From contig JAPEVF010000143.1 in NCBI GenBank assembly GCA_029747585.1, positions 1 to 64,000 on the forward strand: a DNA stretch of 64,000 nt, read 5' to 3'. Under the pieces are notes generated by a model, which ran no database searches, was not told the DNA's origin, and saw only the letters and a program-made list of their open reading frames with translations. Below are positions 35,785-47,599 of the stretch, piece by piece (positions within the stretch are counted from its first letter, which is position 1; each line of letters opens with the position of its first letter). This DNA is from Pleurotus djamor (taxonomy: Eukaryota; Basidiomycota; Agaricomycetes; Agaricales; Pleurotaceae). The translations under genes and the position numbers were made by a program.

Positions 35785-38124
35785 ATGGCACCTCACCAAG
35801 GAGCTCTATACCTGCTCGTCCTTCTTTCGGGACTATGCGCAGGAAAAATCTTTACGAACTTTACCGATATACCGACCCGACACTTTGATTTTGTGATCAT
35901 TGGCAGTGCGTTACTCCGCTGGTTTACTACCCACATCCGCTGACCTGGCCCGTCCCACAGGCGGGGCAGGTGGAAACGTAGTAGCGAACCGCTTGACAGA
36001 GGACCCCCACGTATCCGTCCTAGTTTTAGAAGCTGGTGGATCGTAAGTACTTCGGTCTATACCGCCTGCCTATACCGCTAAACCAAGGTTTAGGAATGAG
36101 AGAGTCTTGGAATCAGAGGTTCCATTTCTATGCACCAAGCTTTCTCCCAAGACTCCTTTTGATTGGAACTACACGACTGTGCCCCAGGCTGCGTTGAACA
36201 ATCTCTCGGTTTCACTTCCTCGAGGGTACATCCTTGGTGGAAGCACATCTATCAGTAAGCCTTTTGTTCTCACCCCCGCTCCCCTCTGACTTTCACCAAG
36301 ATTATTTGGCCTATACAAGGGGTTCTATGGACGACTATAATCGATTCGCAGAAATTAGCGGTGATCCGGGATGGTCATGGGATAATCTTCAGCCCTTCTT
36401 TCGCAAGGTATTTTAGGCACCAACTCGTTGTCTGGCCGTGGGCTTTATCACAGGATCTTGCAGAACGAACAGCTTGTTCCACCCGCCGATCATCACAACG
36501 TACAAGGTCAGCTTGAGCCTTCAGTACATAGCACAAGCGGCATCAATGGCGTCAGTCTGGGAGGTTTTTCTCGACCTATCGATCAGAGGGTCCTGCACAC
36601 TCTTGTGCAGCTTCCGGAATTCAACTTCAATATTGACATGAACTCCGGGAAGCAGCTTGGCATAGGCAAGAGCACAACTAACCTACGTGTATCACTTGGG
36701 CTCACTTACGTCTAGGTTGGATCCAGGGAACCATCAAAGGTGGCAAAAGGAGTAGCTCCGCTACCTCGTACCTGGGCCCTGAGTTCATCAACAGGCCGAA
36801 CCTCCATGTCTTGCTCCAAGCTAGGGTCTCCAGGCTTTTGTGCACGGGCGAGGTCCGAGGCAAGAAATCGTTTCGAAGCGTTGAATTCGCCCAAAATGAA
36901 GGTAACGTCTCCATCTTCCCGTGAGAACACAAAATATACCAGCTCAGCTTCATGACAAGGCACAAGCCTCGCAGGTCCCTATGGACCAAAAGTGACTGTC
37001 ACTGCTTCCAAGAGTGTCATTCTCTCGGCGGGGAGTATCGGAACGCCAAATATCCTTCTTCATTCGGGGATTGGCGACAAAAAGCTCCTCTCCAAAGTCG
37101 GTATTCCAACACTGCATCACCTTCCTGACGTCGGCCAGAATCTCTTTGACCACCCCATCACACGGAACGCCTGGGTCGTCAACTCTACCGACACATTTGA
37201 AACGCATCTGCGAAATGGCACCATCCTTGAAGCTGACCTAGCAGAGTGGTATCGCTTCCAGACAGGGTATCTGGCGACCAGTCGCTTCAGCTTCATAGGA
37301 TGGACTCGTCTTCCCCAGAATGCGTCAATCTTCCAGTACTTCCAGGACCCGTCGGCTGGACCGAATACTGCCCATATGGAACTGTTCTTTGGAGTAAGCC
37401 ATTAGAGCATGGTTAGAAAGCCAAGGAACTCATGAAAACTTTAGAATGGCATGAGCACCTTGCCACCGACAGGAAACTTCTTCGGACTCAGCACAGGCGT
37501 TGTGAGCCCCGCATCCAGTACGTATACATATCATCTCCTTCCATCTCGAACTACATGTCGAACCACACCGCATACTGAGTCGACGTTCCTTTCCTTGCAT
37601 GAAGAGGGCTCTTTAACAATCAACAGCACCGATCCCTTTGATCCTCCTCTCATCGACCTGGGACTACTTATTAGTGAATTCGATATGTTCGCGATGCGAG
37701 AGGCCATACGCAGCGGCTCTCGGTTCCTCGCCGCCCCAGCTTGGTCTGGATATATCATCAGCCCAGCTGGTGCCCTTGCGAACGTCAACATATCAGACGA
37801 CGAACAGCTAGATGCGTACATTCGTTCCAACAGTGGCTCGCTATTTCACCCCGTCGGTACTGCGAGTATGTCCCCATATGATTGCCCAGACGGGGTGGTA
37901 GATCCAGACCTGAAAGTCAAAGGCATCGAGGGCGTGCGCATCGTTGATGCTTCTGTAATGGTCAGCTGGGCAAAGCTCTCATGTATGAAATTGCTCGACT
38001 AACTTGAATTGCTTGTGAATAGCCTCGAATTCCCGCTGCACACACTCAAGCACCGACATATGTCATTGCGGAGCGCGCCGCCGACCTGATCAAGGAGGCC
38101 TTCAAAAGTAGCTGGGGGTTGTGA
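35785..38124 (+). CDS. GMC oxidoreductase, aryl-alcohol-oxidase-like, secreted
   Basis: A flavin enzyme that oxidises aromatic or related alcohols and makes H2O2, feeding lignin peroxidases. Ten exons: 35785-35905, 35961-36042, 36094-36254, 36301-36407, 36464-36665, 36716-36901, 36975-37393, 37445-37517, 37605-37960, 38023-38124, total 1809 nt or 602 residues. Signal peptide MAPHQGALYLLVLLSGLCAG. FAD fold: FDFVIIGSGAGGNVVANRL and VLEAGGS. GMC signatures: LPRGYILGGSTSI and AGSIGTPNILLHSGIG. Catalytic histidines: LFHPVGTASM and PAAHTQAPTYVIAERAADL. Intron 5 (36666-36715) has a GC donor. Several Asn-x-Ser/Thr sites fit secretion. The 87-nt intron 8 has no stop, so its retention would keep the frame. 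It converges with the MFS gene, stops 34 bp apart. Confidence 0.92.
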
Positions 38125-38158
38125 CATAAATCCTATTGGCAGATATGGTAATTTCGTA

Positions 38159-40204
38159 TCACAGGTTGTAGACAAACCATGCACTTCTGTCGCCAAGTCC
38201 CTCTGGTTCATCTACTTTCGTCCGACTTCCCCTATATATGGCTTTCTTTTTGTTCTCTCTCCAGAGGTAGAATAGATTCATCGCCGCAACGACGACCATC
38301 CCGATAGAGAAAACGAGCAGCACAATTGTGGCCTTGGTGTACCGTGGAGGAGGGGATAGTGATCCGAGGAGCCAAGTAGCAAGGATACCACCGGAGTTGG
38401 TCATGATGAAGCCAATTGCTATCGCAGTTGCGCGACGAACATGGGGGGCAGCGTTGTTCGCACTCCATGTTGAAAGTGCTGGTGCTGCGCAGTATGTTCC
38501 TGTGATTGACAGGAACAGACTACCGTACTGCACTGAGTGCTTTGTTGAACCTAGTGGATAATCAATGCCAATCCTGAGGGCAGTCCGGGACTGGGCGTAC
38601 CGAGGAACATGCCAAAGCCAATTACGCAAAGAATGGAACAGAATATAATGGCGAGACCACGACAATGATAACGATCAGACACGAACGATATTATGGCTGA
38701 ACAAATAAATGCTGCCGCAAATGGAGGCACACTCATCAACTGAGCACGAGTGGAAGTGAATCCTAGGCCTTGGACGATAGAAGGAGTGAAACTGAAGGGA
38801 AATTGGTCGTCAGTTGACGTTTGATCTTGGAGGAATTGATCCAGAACATACTATGCAAGTGAGTAAAGCGTGCATCCTGAGTATCATTGAGCCTTGTTGT
38901 CACCTGGGTGCTTTGGAAGCTTACCACTGAAAAAGAAGATAATCGCCAAAAACCAAACTTGCGGAAGTGCAAAAGCCCTCCCTATTTCAATCCACTTGAA
39001 CGAATCTGCCTCTTCGCTCCCTATGGCTTGGTCCTCCAGAAGTTTCGCGTTTATGTATCGCTTCTCATCGTCACTCAAAAATCTGGCATGAGAGGGCGAG
39101 GGAGGCATGAAAAAGAACGCGAAAATGCCGAAGAGAACGGTGAACAACCCCTCGAGAATGAATATCCAGGCCCATCCTGGTCGATGCCCAATGCCATTCA
39201 TGTTGATGATCCCGAAAGCAAGAAGGCCAGAGAATGCTCCTGAGATGGATGCAGCAGAAAAGAAGGCCGAGATGCTGCCCCATGAGAGTCAACAACAGGG
39301 CGACCGCTGAGACTGGAAGTAGTAGTACGAACCGACTCTGAAGGCGTTGCCGGGGATAGAAAAGCGATAGATACAGCACCAAACCAGGAAATACACCCCC
39401 CTCAAAGAGACCCAGGAAGAAACGACAGGCCAGGAGACCATGATAAGAACGCACGACACCTATGAGATTAGGGTGGGGTCAGCACTTATAGTGGGCGGTG
39501 CGTGCAAGGCCGACCTTGTAGGGTTGTAATGATTCCCCAGATTGTCAACATGGTAGGTAGCATGTAATTGGCTCCCACAATCTACATCGACACGTCAATA
39601 AAAAGGCAACTAACGGAGGAATATACAAAATACCCTGAGAAGAACATTGGACGGCAGCTCAGCCGCTATATACGGTCTTGAGCGTCGTCAATAAGTTTGG
39701 TCAAAGAAGGACGTGTGTGTGTGTCCACATACACGTAAGTCACCGTCAAAGCAATGCTATACTTCGTTCTATGGTATCAGCATCTCGCGTTTTCTTCACG
39801 AGTTTGACACACCTCAGTATTCGACATATGGAGATCCTTTTGTAGACCTGCAACACGGGCATTCCCCAGATTCGTACGATCCTTAATTATTAGTATGAGC
39901 AAATTTGGGTTTGGACAACATCGCAATAATTAGCAGACGCACCAAGAAGGAGAGAAAGTAGAACATGGCAACAACTATCGGTCCCTCAGACAAACGGTCC
40001 TCTGAGAATCGTGATATGGTTGTCTTGCTCACCTGGAAGAATCCAGATGTCGAGCTTCGCCCAAGCAGTTCGTTCAAGTCGTTCATCAGTAGGAAATGGG
40101 AGGCTCTCTTTTGATGAGCTTCCCTCCGGATGTTTCTCCAAGTCATCATGTTGGGATGTGGAGGAACGAGACGTCGTATGGTCTTTTTTGTTTTGGCCAG
40201 TCAT
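38159..40204 (-). CDS. MFS transporter, anion:cation symporter (allantoate permease-like)
   Basis: A major facilitator superfamily permease of the Dal5/Tna1/Vht1 branch, which imports organic anions such as allantoate, nicotinate, biotin or pantothenate with protons. The start MTGQNKKDHTT (40204) heads a cytosolic leader rich in Ser and charged residues. Helix marks across the exons: LDIWILP, FYFLSFL, YMLPTMLTIWGIITTLQGVV, ACRFFLGLFEGGVFPGLVLY (the branch's helix 4), GWAWIFILEGLFTVLFGIFA followed by FFFMPPSPSHARFLSDDEK, RAQLMSVPPFAAAFICSAII, STWSANNAAPHVRRATAIAI, and GGILATWLLG near the end. About 500 residues, at least seven exons. The C-terminus ends AWFVYNL. The substrate is unknown. Confidence 0.87.
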
Positions 40205-40812
40205 GACGCTCACTAGGAGGGGGGAGTGAGGATTGATTCGTAGCTCTGGAGCTCGAACGTACAAGTATCCGTGGCACCTGACGGCAACGCCGCTGCTAAA
40301 GTTTATATACATACTTGCTCGCCATCAAGGACACGCCTGTAAGAAGGTGATGGTTCGAGGTTACTTCTAATATCAATTGCGTCAAAGTCGACGGCTCCAT
40401 ATGCACATGCGGCCTAGGAGGCCGCGTGGTCATCGATCGGGGAGGATGAAGCCACGCCCGTAGGGACCAAACTGAAGGGCCGCGATCAGAAAGGATCAGA
40501 AAGGAAGGGATTTCAAGAATCAACAACGCACCCGACTAAACCTAAATTTAGATCAAGAGGTCGACATTCAAGGGGACAGATTGATAGTTTGTGAATATGG
40601 CCAACCACTGGTGGGTCACCGACTCGTGTGACTCTGCCCGTGGAATCCTCATGGTATTGTCATGGAATTTGGGATGGACGTCGGAGGAGTTACTGGTCAT
40701 TAAGACACATAGGCATGGATGATATCCGCGGAAACACAAGAACAAAGACAAGTAAGTATGTAGTAACGTAGTAAGTACATACTTGAAAGGCTCTTCGGTG
40801 GCGAAGCCAAGA
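40205..40812. other. Intergenic between MFS and DUF6534 genes
   Basis: About 600 bp holding the MFS promoter and the 3' end of the DUF6534 gene. A GGCCTAGGAGGCCG-like palindrome lies near 40410. No coding sequence. Confidence 0.45.
40302..40309 (-). promoter_or_regulatory. TATA box of the MFS transporter gene
   Basis: TATATAAA on the minus strand, about 98 bp upstream of the ATG at 40204. Confidence 0.45.
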
Positions 40813-42733
40813 TTAAGCATGGATATCAGCGTTACTCGCGGCTTTCCCAACAGAGAACGTGGACGTATCGGTGGGTTCCAATTCAAAGACACCGGTGGTA
40901 ACCTGATATGTCGAAAAGAATCAGAGACACATGCGGAAAAATCAAAATCTATCGGCAAACTTACAAGTTGTGGGTTCGCACTCGACTTTCGAGAGTTACG
41001 GAACCTGAACTATTAACAGAAGCACGCCGTTGATGAGCACATGTTGCATTCACTGAGAAACTGAGAAAATTGCGTCACGTACCGTATTCTCGGAAACAAC
41101 GGTGGAGGAAGCACCAGTATCGCCGAAGAGGACGTTGTGACTGGCATTGGCATTGGCCAGGTTGTTCCACCCAGCGCGAGCATTCAGCGTCGAGAGCAGT
41201 GCGTTCGAATATAATTTTCCCAGAGCAAGATCCCAAACAAAATTCCTGAGAGGTAGAAATGAGAGCCAGACACAATGAAGGAGAGATTGGGGTGTTTACA
41301 AGGTCGTGTGCTGGGTTTAAAAATAGTTCTTGTGAGTGCACGGTGGGACGGAGGGGAGGACGACTCTCACAGGTGCCACCATGAAGCAAAGTACGTCCAG
41401 CAACGCGAAGATGAAGCTACAATATATCAGTTGACACAACCTTAATCAATGCGCGACGCATGGAACTCACGTCACGAGCCCAGTTTGAATAGTGACTTTG
41501 GAGAGTTAGACATGGCTTCGAAGAATATCCCGAGTGAGGTATTTACCACGCATGATTCGATTGATTGCGTTATCTGTCTCTTTGAAGCCTGTCTTCCTTT
41601 GGTACTGAGAGAGGTGTGAGCCCATCGCACGAAATTCATCAGAAATAAAGCCATACCAGCGTGTACACCAGTGTGAAAGCGATTAACCCATCTGAGATGG
41701 CAGACGAGAGGAGCCACAACAATGCACACCAGTGCAGCTCTGGCTTACGAATGAACAGCTTGATCATTGCGAGCTTGACACTAGTCCATGTTGCCCCACC
41801 TGAGGGATGTCTCATCAACCACGTCCACCTGTGTATTCAGGTGATCGACTCACCGAGGGAAACAATGGCAAAGAACACGATTATCGCAGGGATGATTCGC
41901 GATTTACTAATGGTGAGGATACGCCAGGCAATGAATATTTGGATGGGAGTCGAGATAGAGGCCTGTATGATACGGAGGAAGATGAATACGATGCTTCCCT
42001 CAGTGTTGGCGAAATTCTCACCGTGACAATTGGTTCTTCGAGGACAAGGAGGTCAGTACGACTCAGTCCACCAGTTCAACAAGGAACGAACCCGCTGCAA
42101 GCACTGATTTTGATGTGGTTGTTAGTTGTCCAAGCACAAATAATCTGGAAAAGAGCACGCCGTACTCTTTGGAAAGAAGGTGGTGGCGACCGCAGAACCT
42201 AGGAGAGGGGTCAGAGCCAAGTAGTTGAACATTTGAAGCGGCCGCTTCACCCCAATTAAGTATCAACGGCTCATACATCATAGCGATGTCAAAACCGGTA
42301 TTCATAGTCTCAATGACAAAGAGGTAGAGTACCTGAGGTTGAGAGTACTCAGGGTTACTGTATTAGAGGATAGTTAGAAGTGGCGCACAAAGTATTTGAT
42401 CCAAGTTGCATCTCTACAAGAAGAAAGATGTATCCGTAAATGTTCGAGGCTTCCAAAGGCTGAGCAGAAGGGGGCGAACTCACTTCTTATATGTTTGATA
42501 GTAGATGAACATCTACGAAGGAAATGGTGGTCGGCCACTTTAGTTTCTCTACGTGGAAAGTACACACCTGCAAAACAAGGAGCTAGACATGGAATAATAT
42601 ACATATGTGAGCATCCACGACCAGTGTGCACATGGACAAGAACTAAACTTACGCCATAAAGGATTGTGTTGAGAAAGACTCCAATGAGCATAGGACCAAA
42701 CCTAGGACCATTACAGGTGCAATTAGCGTGCAT
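40813..42733 (-). CDS. DUF6534-type multi-pass membrane protein
   Basis: The second member of the Agaricomycete DUF6534 family in this window. The N-terminal exon reads FGPMLIGVFLNTILYG and is followed by a small exon with MFIYYQTYKK, then VLYLFVIETMNTGFDIAMMY, the block STPIQIFIAWRILTISKSR, WLLSSAISDGLIAFTLVYTL, and the DUF6534 block: YQRKTGFKETDNAINRIMR, VTIQTGLVTSIFALLD, and LSKLYSNALLSTLNARAGW at the end. A hydrophilic tail with VFELEPTDTSTFSVGKAASN ends at 40813. Start 42733 (MHANCTCNG) is the only ATG ahead of helix 1 in frame. Seven helices are expected; function unknown. Several inner exon borders remain approximate. Confidence 0.78.
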
Positions 42734-43614
42734 ACGTGTGGAGCATCCGGCAAAGAGTCCTACGAAAGTTTCACGGAGGGCATGGTCTTCTCAGGATCCG
42801 AGCAATAGCTGGGGTCGAAGACTACTCAGGAGAAGTCAGAGCGGCGACCTAAATAGAAACGAAGGCCATCCTAGTATCCGCGCCAAAGATGGAAAGCCAA
42901 CCTAGGATAAACAGGATCATGATGGGTTCCAAAATTGATGAATCGCTCAATAATAACAACGTACAGACCTGTGTCACGGAACTGATGGCGAAAGTACAAA
43001 TTCTTTTCCTCAAGGAGTGCAACCGCGCCGTTAGATTGGGCGCCGCCGTGAGCACGTCCGAAGTGTGAGGGAGAATTATTGTGCTATTTCAAGAATCACC
43101 CGTGTCCATCTTCGCACAGATGACGTCTGCAAAATCTGATGAGCAGAATTACTGAGTTGCCTTCGTTTGCATGTGGAAACGATGCAGACGTACCACTAGC
43201 TTGGAAGGGAGACAATTGACAGATCAACACAGGTTGTGTCATCCATCTCATANNAANTCAAGCGAGGGAAGGATGTGGGCACATTTGCCTTCACGGACTG
43301 TGATCTCCATCAAGAGAGGGGTACTGGAAGACTGACTGTCATCTCCGCACTCGAAGGAAGCGTAACGGGAGTTGAATCAGCAAGTATACATACTACCGGG
43401 AGTAATCAATTCGACGGCAATGGAAGCCNCAATCCAGGCATGTCCGGCCATGTGACCGAAGCTATCAATCGTCCGAGGCAACTGGAAGTTGGCGTGATGG
43501 TCGATTCAGCGANTCCACCCATCATTAGCAGCTAGCCCAGTCTACCACGCGATGAATGAACCATGATNCGTGTNGCGTGAGGACATATGTCACTCACAGC
43601 ATAAAAGAGATGAC
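42734..43614. other. Unresolved stretch before the assembly gap
   Basis: Minus-strand frames at 43535-43330 and 43055-42849 hold hydrophobic text (GHMAGHAWIXASIAVELIT; EPIMILFILGWLSIF). This could be the 3' part of another membrane-protein gene cut by the gap. Ns prevent a model. Confidence 0.3.
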
Positions 43615-44583
43615 NNNNNNNNNNNNNNNNNNNNNNNNNNNNNNNNNNNNNNNNNNNNNNNNNNNNNNNNNNNNNNNNNNNNNNNNNNNNNNNNNNNNNN
43701 NNNNNNNNNNNNNNNNNNNNNNNNNNNNNNNNNNNNNNNNNNNNNNNNNNNNNNNNNNNNNNNNNNNNNNNNNNNNNNNNNNNNNNNNNNNNNNNNNNNN
43801 NNNNNNNNNNNNNNNNNNNNNNNNNNNNNNNNNNNNNNNNNNNNNNNNNNNNNNNNNNNNNNNNNNNNNNNNNNNNNNNNNNNNNNNNNNNNNNNNNNNN
43901 NNNNNNNNNNNNNNNNNNNNNNNNNNNNNNNNNNNNNNNNNNNNNNNNNNNNNNNNNNNNNNNNNNNNNNNNNNNNNNNNNNNNNNNNNNNNNNNNNNNN
44001 NNNNNNNNNNNNNNNNNNNNNNNNNNNNNNNNNNNNNNNNNNNNNNNNNNNNNNNNNNNNNNNNNNNNNNNNNNNNNNNNNNNNNNNNNNNNNNNNNNNN
44101 NNNNNNNNNNNNNNNNNNNNNNNNNNNNNNNNNNNNNNNNNNNNNNNNNNNNNNNNNNNNNNNNNNNNNNNNNNNNNNNNNNNNNNNNNNNNNNNNNNNN
44201 NNNNNNNNNNNNNNNNNNNNNNNNNNNNNNNNNNNNNNNNNNNNNNNNNNNNNNNNNNNNNNNNNNNNNNNNNNNNNNNNNNNNNNNNNNNNNNNNNNNN
44301 NNNNNNNNNNNNNNNNNNNNNNNNNNNNNNNNNNNNNNNNNNNNNNNNNNNNNNNNNNNNNNNNNNNNNNNNNNNNNNNNNNNNNNNNNNNNNNNNNNNN
44401 NNNNNNNNNNNNNNNNNNNNNNNNNNNNNNNNNNNNNNNNNNNNNNNNNNNNNNNNNNNNNNNNNNNNNNNNNNNNNNNNNNNNNNNNNNNNNNNNNNNN
44501 NNNNNNNNNNNNNNNNNNNNNNNNNNNNNNNNNNNNNNNNNNNNNNNNNNNNNNNNNNNNNNNNNNNNNNNNNNNNNNNNNNN
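43615..44583. other. Assembly gap
   Basis: An unbroken run of 969 Ns. The bases for about 150 bp to its right also carry several Ns. Any reading frame across it is meaningless. Confidence 0.98.
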
Positions 44584-44920
44584 ANNCTCAANTCCCNCNC
44601 AGAGCGTGCTATGGTACTACCGGAGGCNTAGAGTTTCGGGGAACGTGAGTACGAANTATGGAGCAGGTATATTAATGCGTCGACGCACAATCAGCGCGTC
44701 ACCGTGTCTGTAGTCTACGGTCTCGAAACCTCTCGAATTACAANCTATGTTCGTTTAGGGGCTATTCTGGGGCCTTGAAAACGCGTGGCTGGTGTATCAT
44801 ATGAGCACTGACGTGATGCACTTCTCAACGCNATACAAAAGCGTTGTAAGCTCCTTCCATAAGCTTCACATCAACTTTCCAATTTTCCTCCAGGCAGTTT
44901 AGCGCAACTAATCGCACAAT
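44584..44920. other. Intergenic, upstream of glutamate decarboxylase
   Basis: About 340 bp from the gap to the start codon, with a few Ns. No gene seen. Confidence 0.5.
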
Positions 44921-47250
44921 ATGTCGTTGTCAAGACATAGTGAGTCCATGTTTTGTGCCGAGGTCTTGTTCACGTTTGCTGACCACTGGTTTCAGTAAAT
45001 CCCGATGACCTCATCGAGAAATGCAAGGATCATCCTCACCAAAAGCATGCCAGTCATGGAAATCGCAGGATATCACATCAATCATGGAGTCGGGATGAAG
45101 ATGCGACACGGTTGCCCAAATACACCCTTCCACCGCATGGAATACCATCCAAGTCAGCCTACCAGATNATCCACGACGAGACTACTTTGGATGGAAATCC
45201 CCTTCTCAATCTTGCTTCGTGAGTACCACTGATATGCCGAAGCCATCTTAATCACGACCTTGGTATTGGAATAGCTTCGTCCANACATGGATGCCAGAGG
45301 ATGCTAACAAGCTGATAATGGAGAACGTCAACAAAAACGCAGTGGATCTCGACGAGTACCCGGCTACTCAGAATATCCACAACCGATGCGTCTCTATGAG
45401 TGCGTTGATATCATCCTGACGCGAGCTTTCATCGATGACTGATGNGGTAGTTCGGCAGTNGCCCACCTTTGGAAGGCCCCTAAGGGGAGCAAGGTCATTG
45501 GTACGGCGACGTCTGGTTCNTCGGAAGGGGTGATGCTCGGNGGGTTGGCNNTGAAAAAGCGATGGCAAGAGGCCCGAAAGGCGGCTGGNAAGGATTACTT
45601 CCATCCGAACATGGTCTTCGGCTCGAATGCNCAGGTATGCGTGGAGAAGTTTGCACGGTACGTGGTCNGAGTACACTTTTCTTCATGAGAGTACTCCNTA
45701 ACCAAGTTCAACAAGGTACTGGGANGTGGAAGCNAGACTCGTTCCTGTCAGTGCCGAATCAAACTTTGTCATGAATCCTAAGGACGCTATACAATTTATC
45801 GACGAAAACACAATCGGAGTTGTTGTCATCTTGGGTAGCACTTACACTGGTCATTTCGAAAATGTTCAAGAAATGAGTGACTTATGTGAGCCGTTCAGAG
45901 GGGTTTCAAGAGCACCGCTAACTTGNTCACGACTCTAGTGGATGAACTCTACAAGAACACTGGCTTGGACATCCCCATCCACGTTGACGCTGCTTCGGGA
46001 GGCTTCTTCGCGCCTTTCGCCTACCCAAAATATAAGTGGTCCTTTGATGTTCCGCGTGTAGCCTCTATCAATGTCTCAGGACATAAGTTCGGTCTTGTAG
46101 GTCTCAGCCTTATGGTAGCTCTTCCCAAGGGGCTTACCCAAGATAGGTTTATCCCGGCTTGGGCTGGGTTCTATGGAAGGATGAGAGCTTGCTCCACCAA
46201 GATCTCATATTCGAGCTTCGTGCGCNATTTTCCCGATGATGAAAAGTTTCGACATTGAGCTCACCCTACATAGATTACCTCGGGAGTACGGAATTTTCAT
46301 TCACACTCAATTTTTCGAAGCCAGCTGCCCCGATTCTCTCTCAAATGTTCAACTTCCTCAACTTGGGCGTCAACGGTTACACGAGGATCGCCATCAAGGA
46401 CTTGAGAAATGCACGCCTTCTCTCGCGTGCCCTAGAGCGAACGTATTTCAAGGTCAAGCGCGAAGTTGATACATCGGTCGTGTTGGTACTCATCTGCGTT
46501 CTAGGTCCTAAGCAATATCCACAGACCCGCTGTGGATGATGGGAAGGAGGTCGTAGACCATGGGGACGACCCTGAGCTTTATCAGCGTGGTCTTCCCGTT
46601 GTTTCCTTCAGGTTTGGTTTAACTTAAGCTGAGTCAACCATCGTGTGCTAATCTTGACCAAAGGCTGTCCGATGATTTCGTGAAAGAGTATCCTTACGTT
46701 AAGCAAGTCTGGATCCAAGTAAGCATATGACCGTCCTCGTCCTTCTACTACAGAGTGTCTGAATTGAACCCTCTTTAAGTCAATGCTGAGGACGAAAGGA
46801 TGGATAGTCCCGAACTACAATGTTAGTATTTGCGCTGCGCCTTGACCGAAATCATGTTCATTTAAGGCTCTTCTAGGGACCAAAGGGAGCTGAAGACACA
46901 GAAATTCTACGCATCGTTGGTACGGATCTGTTTGACGGACCGATCGTTTATGGCTGATCATTTGACAGTGCGCGAGACGTTGAGTGAAGATCTGGTTGAG
47001 CGACTCATTACTGATATCCTCGAAACCACTGAATCTCTCATGGGTGAGTTTCATCCCATGGTCTACGTCTACACCATCTCACACGGACATTCAAGTCGAG
47101 GAGGGCTCTGCCGCAATGATGGTGGCGGTGACTTCATCCAAAGGATCTCATCAACCTGACAAAGAGCATGGTCGCCCGGACAGCACTAATTTTGGGACGA
47201 CTGACGATGTTGATGCACAAGAGCAAGCAACATACTCTCGCCAGTGCTGA
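44921..47250 (+). CDS. Glutamate decarboxylase (PLP-dependent)
   Basis: Converts glutamate to GABA and CO2 with pyridoxal phosphate, in the cytosol. Fourteen exons: 44921-44939, 44996-45218, 45275-45399, 45459-45657, 45716-45885, 45939-46096, 46147-46219, 46274-46452, 46505-46611, 46664-46718, 46780-46821, 46877-46919, 46969-47043, 47096-47250, sum 1623 nt or 540 residues, the usual fungal length. Marks: [93 protein letters not shown], and [20 protein letters not shown], where K holds PLP; then [18 protein letters not shown]. The tail after SLM is hydrophilic and has no obvious calmodulin site. Ns are read as single bases and do not break the frame. Confidence 0.93.
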
Positions 47251-47599
47251 ATAGAACATTGCGCTCAGGGCTGCACGCATGGTCTATCTGATACTTTTAG
47301 CGTTATATGAGTCTGCATGGGAATTTCAATTTGGACAGGTGGCCTTCGTTCCACGAAGAAATCATAATGGCGACCAGAGCTTATCCTCGCGTTATCTTGG
47401 TTAAAGTATGCCCCTGGGATACACAGGTATCTCCTTAGTAGTCGATGTGCCCTTCTCGCTACCACTGTTTGCTCTCTGTGGGACGCAGTGTCTTCCGTCG
47501 TGCTGTGGCTCCTATCTCCAGGGATCAACCAGGGGACACGATGCAGTCGGCGCTTGTGCACTTGTGCCGTTTGACCCCACCAATCGCAGCGTCATCGCC
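47251..47599. other. Intergenic
   Basis: 3' region of glutamate decarboxylase and the promoter of the snurportin gene. No gene or TATA box was seen. Confidence 0.5.

Noticed and set aside
43556..44713. Frames of 350-385 codons across the gap
   Set aside because: Nearly all codons are NNN; an artefact of the gap.
46097..46146. A frameshift in glutamate decarboxylase
   Set aside because: The apparent switch of frame is a 50-nt intron (GTAGGT to GATAG) that restores [11 protein letters not shown].
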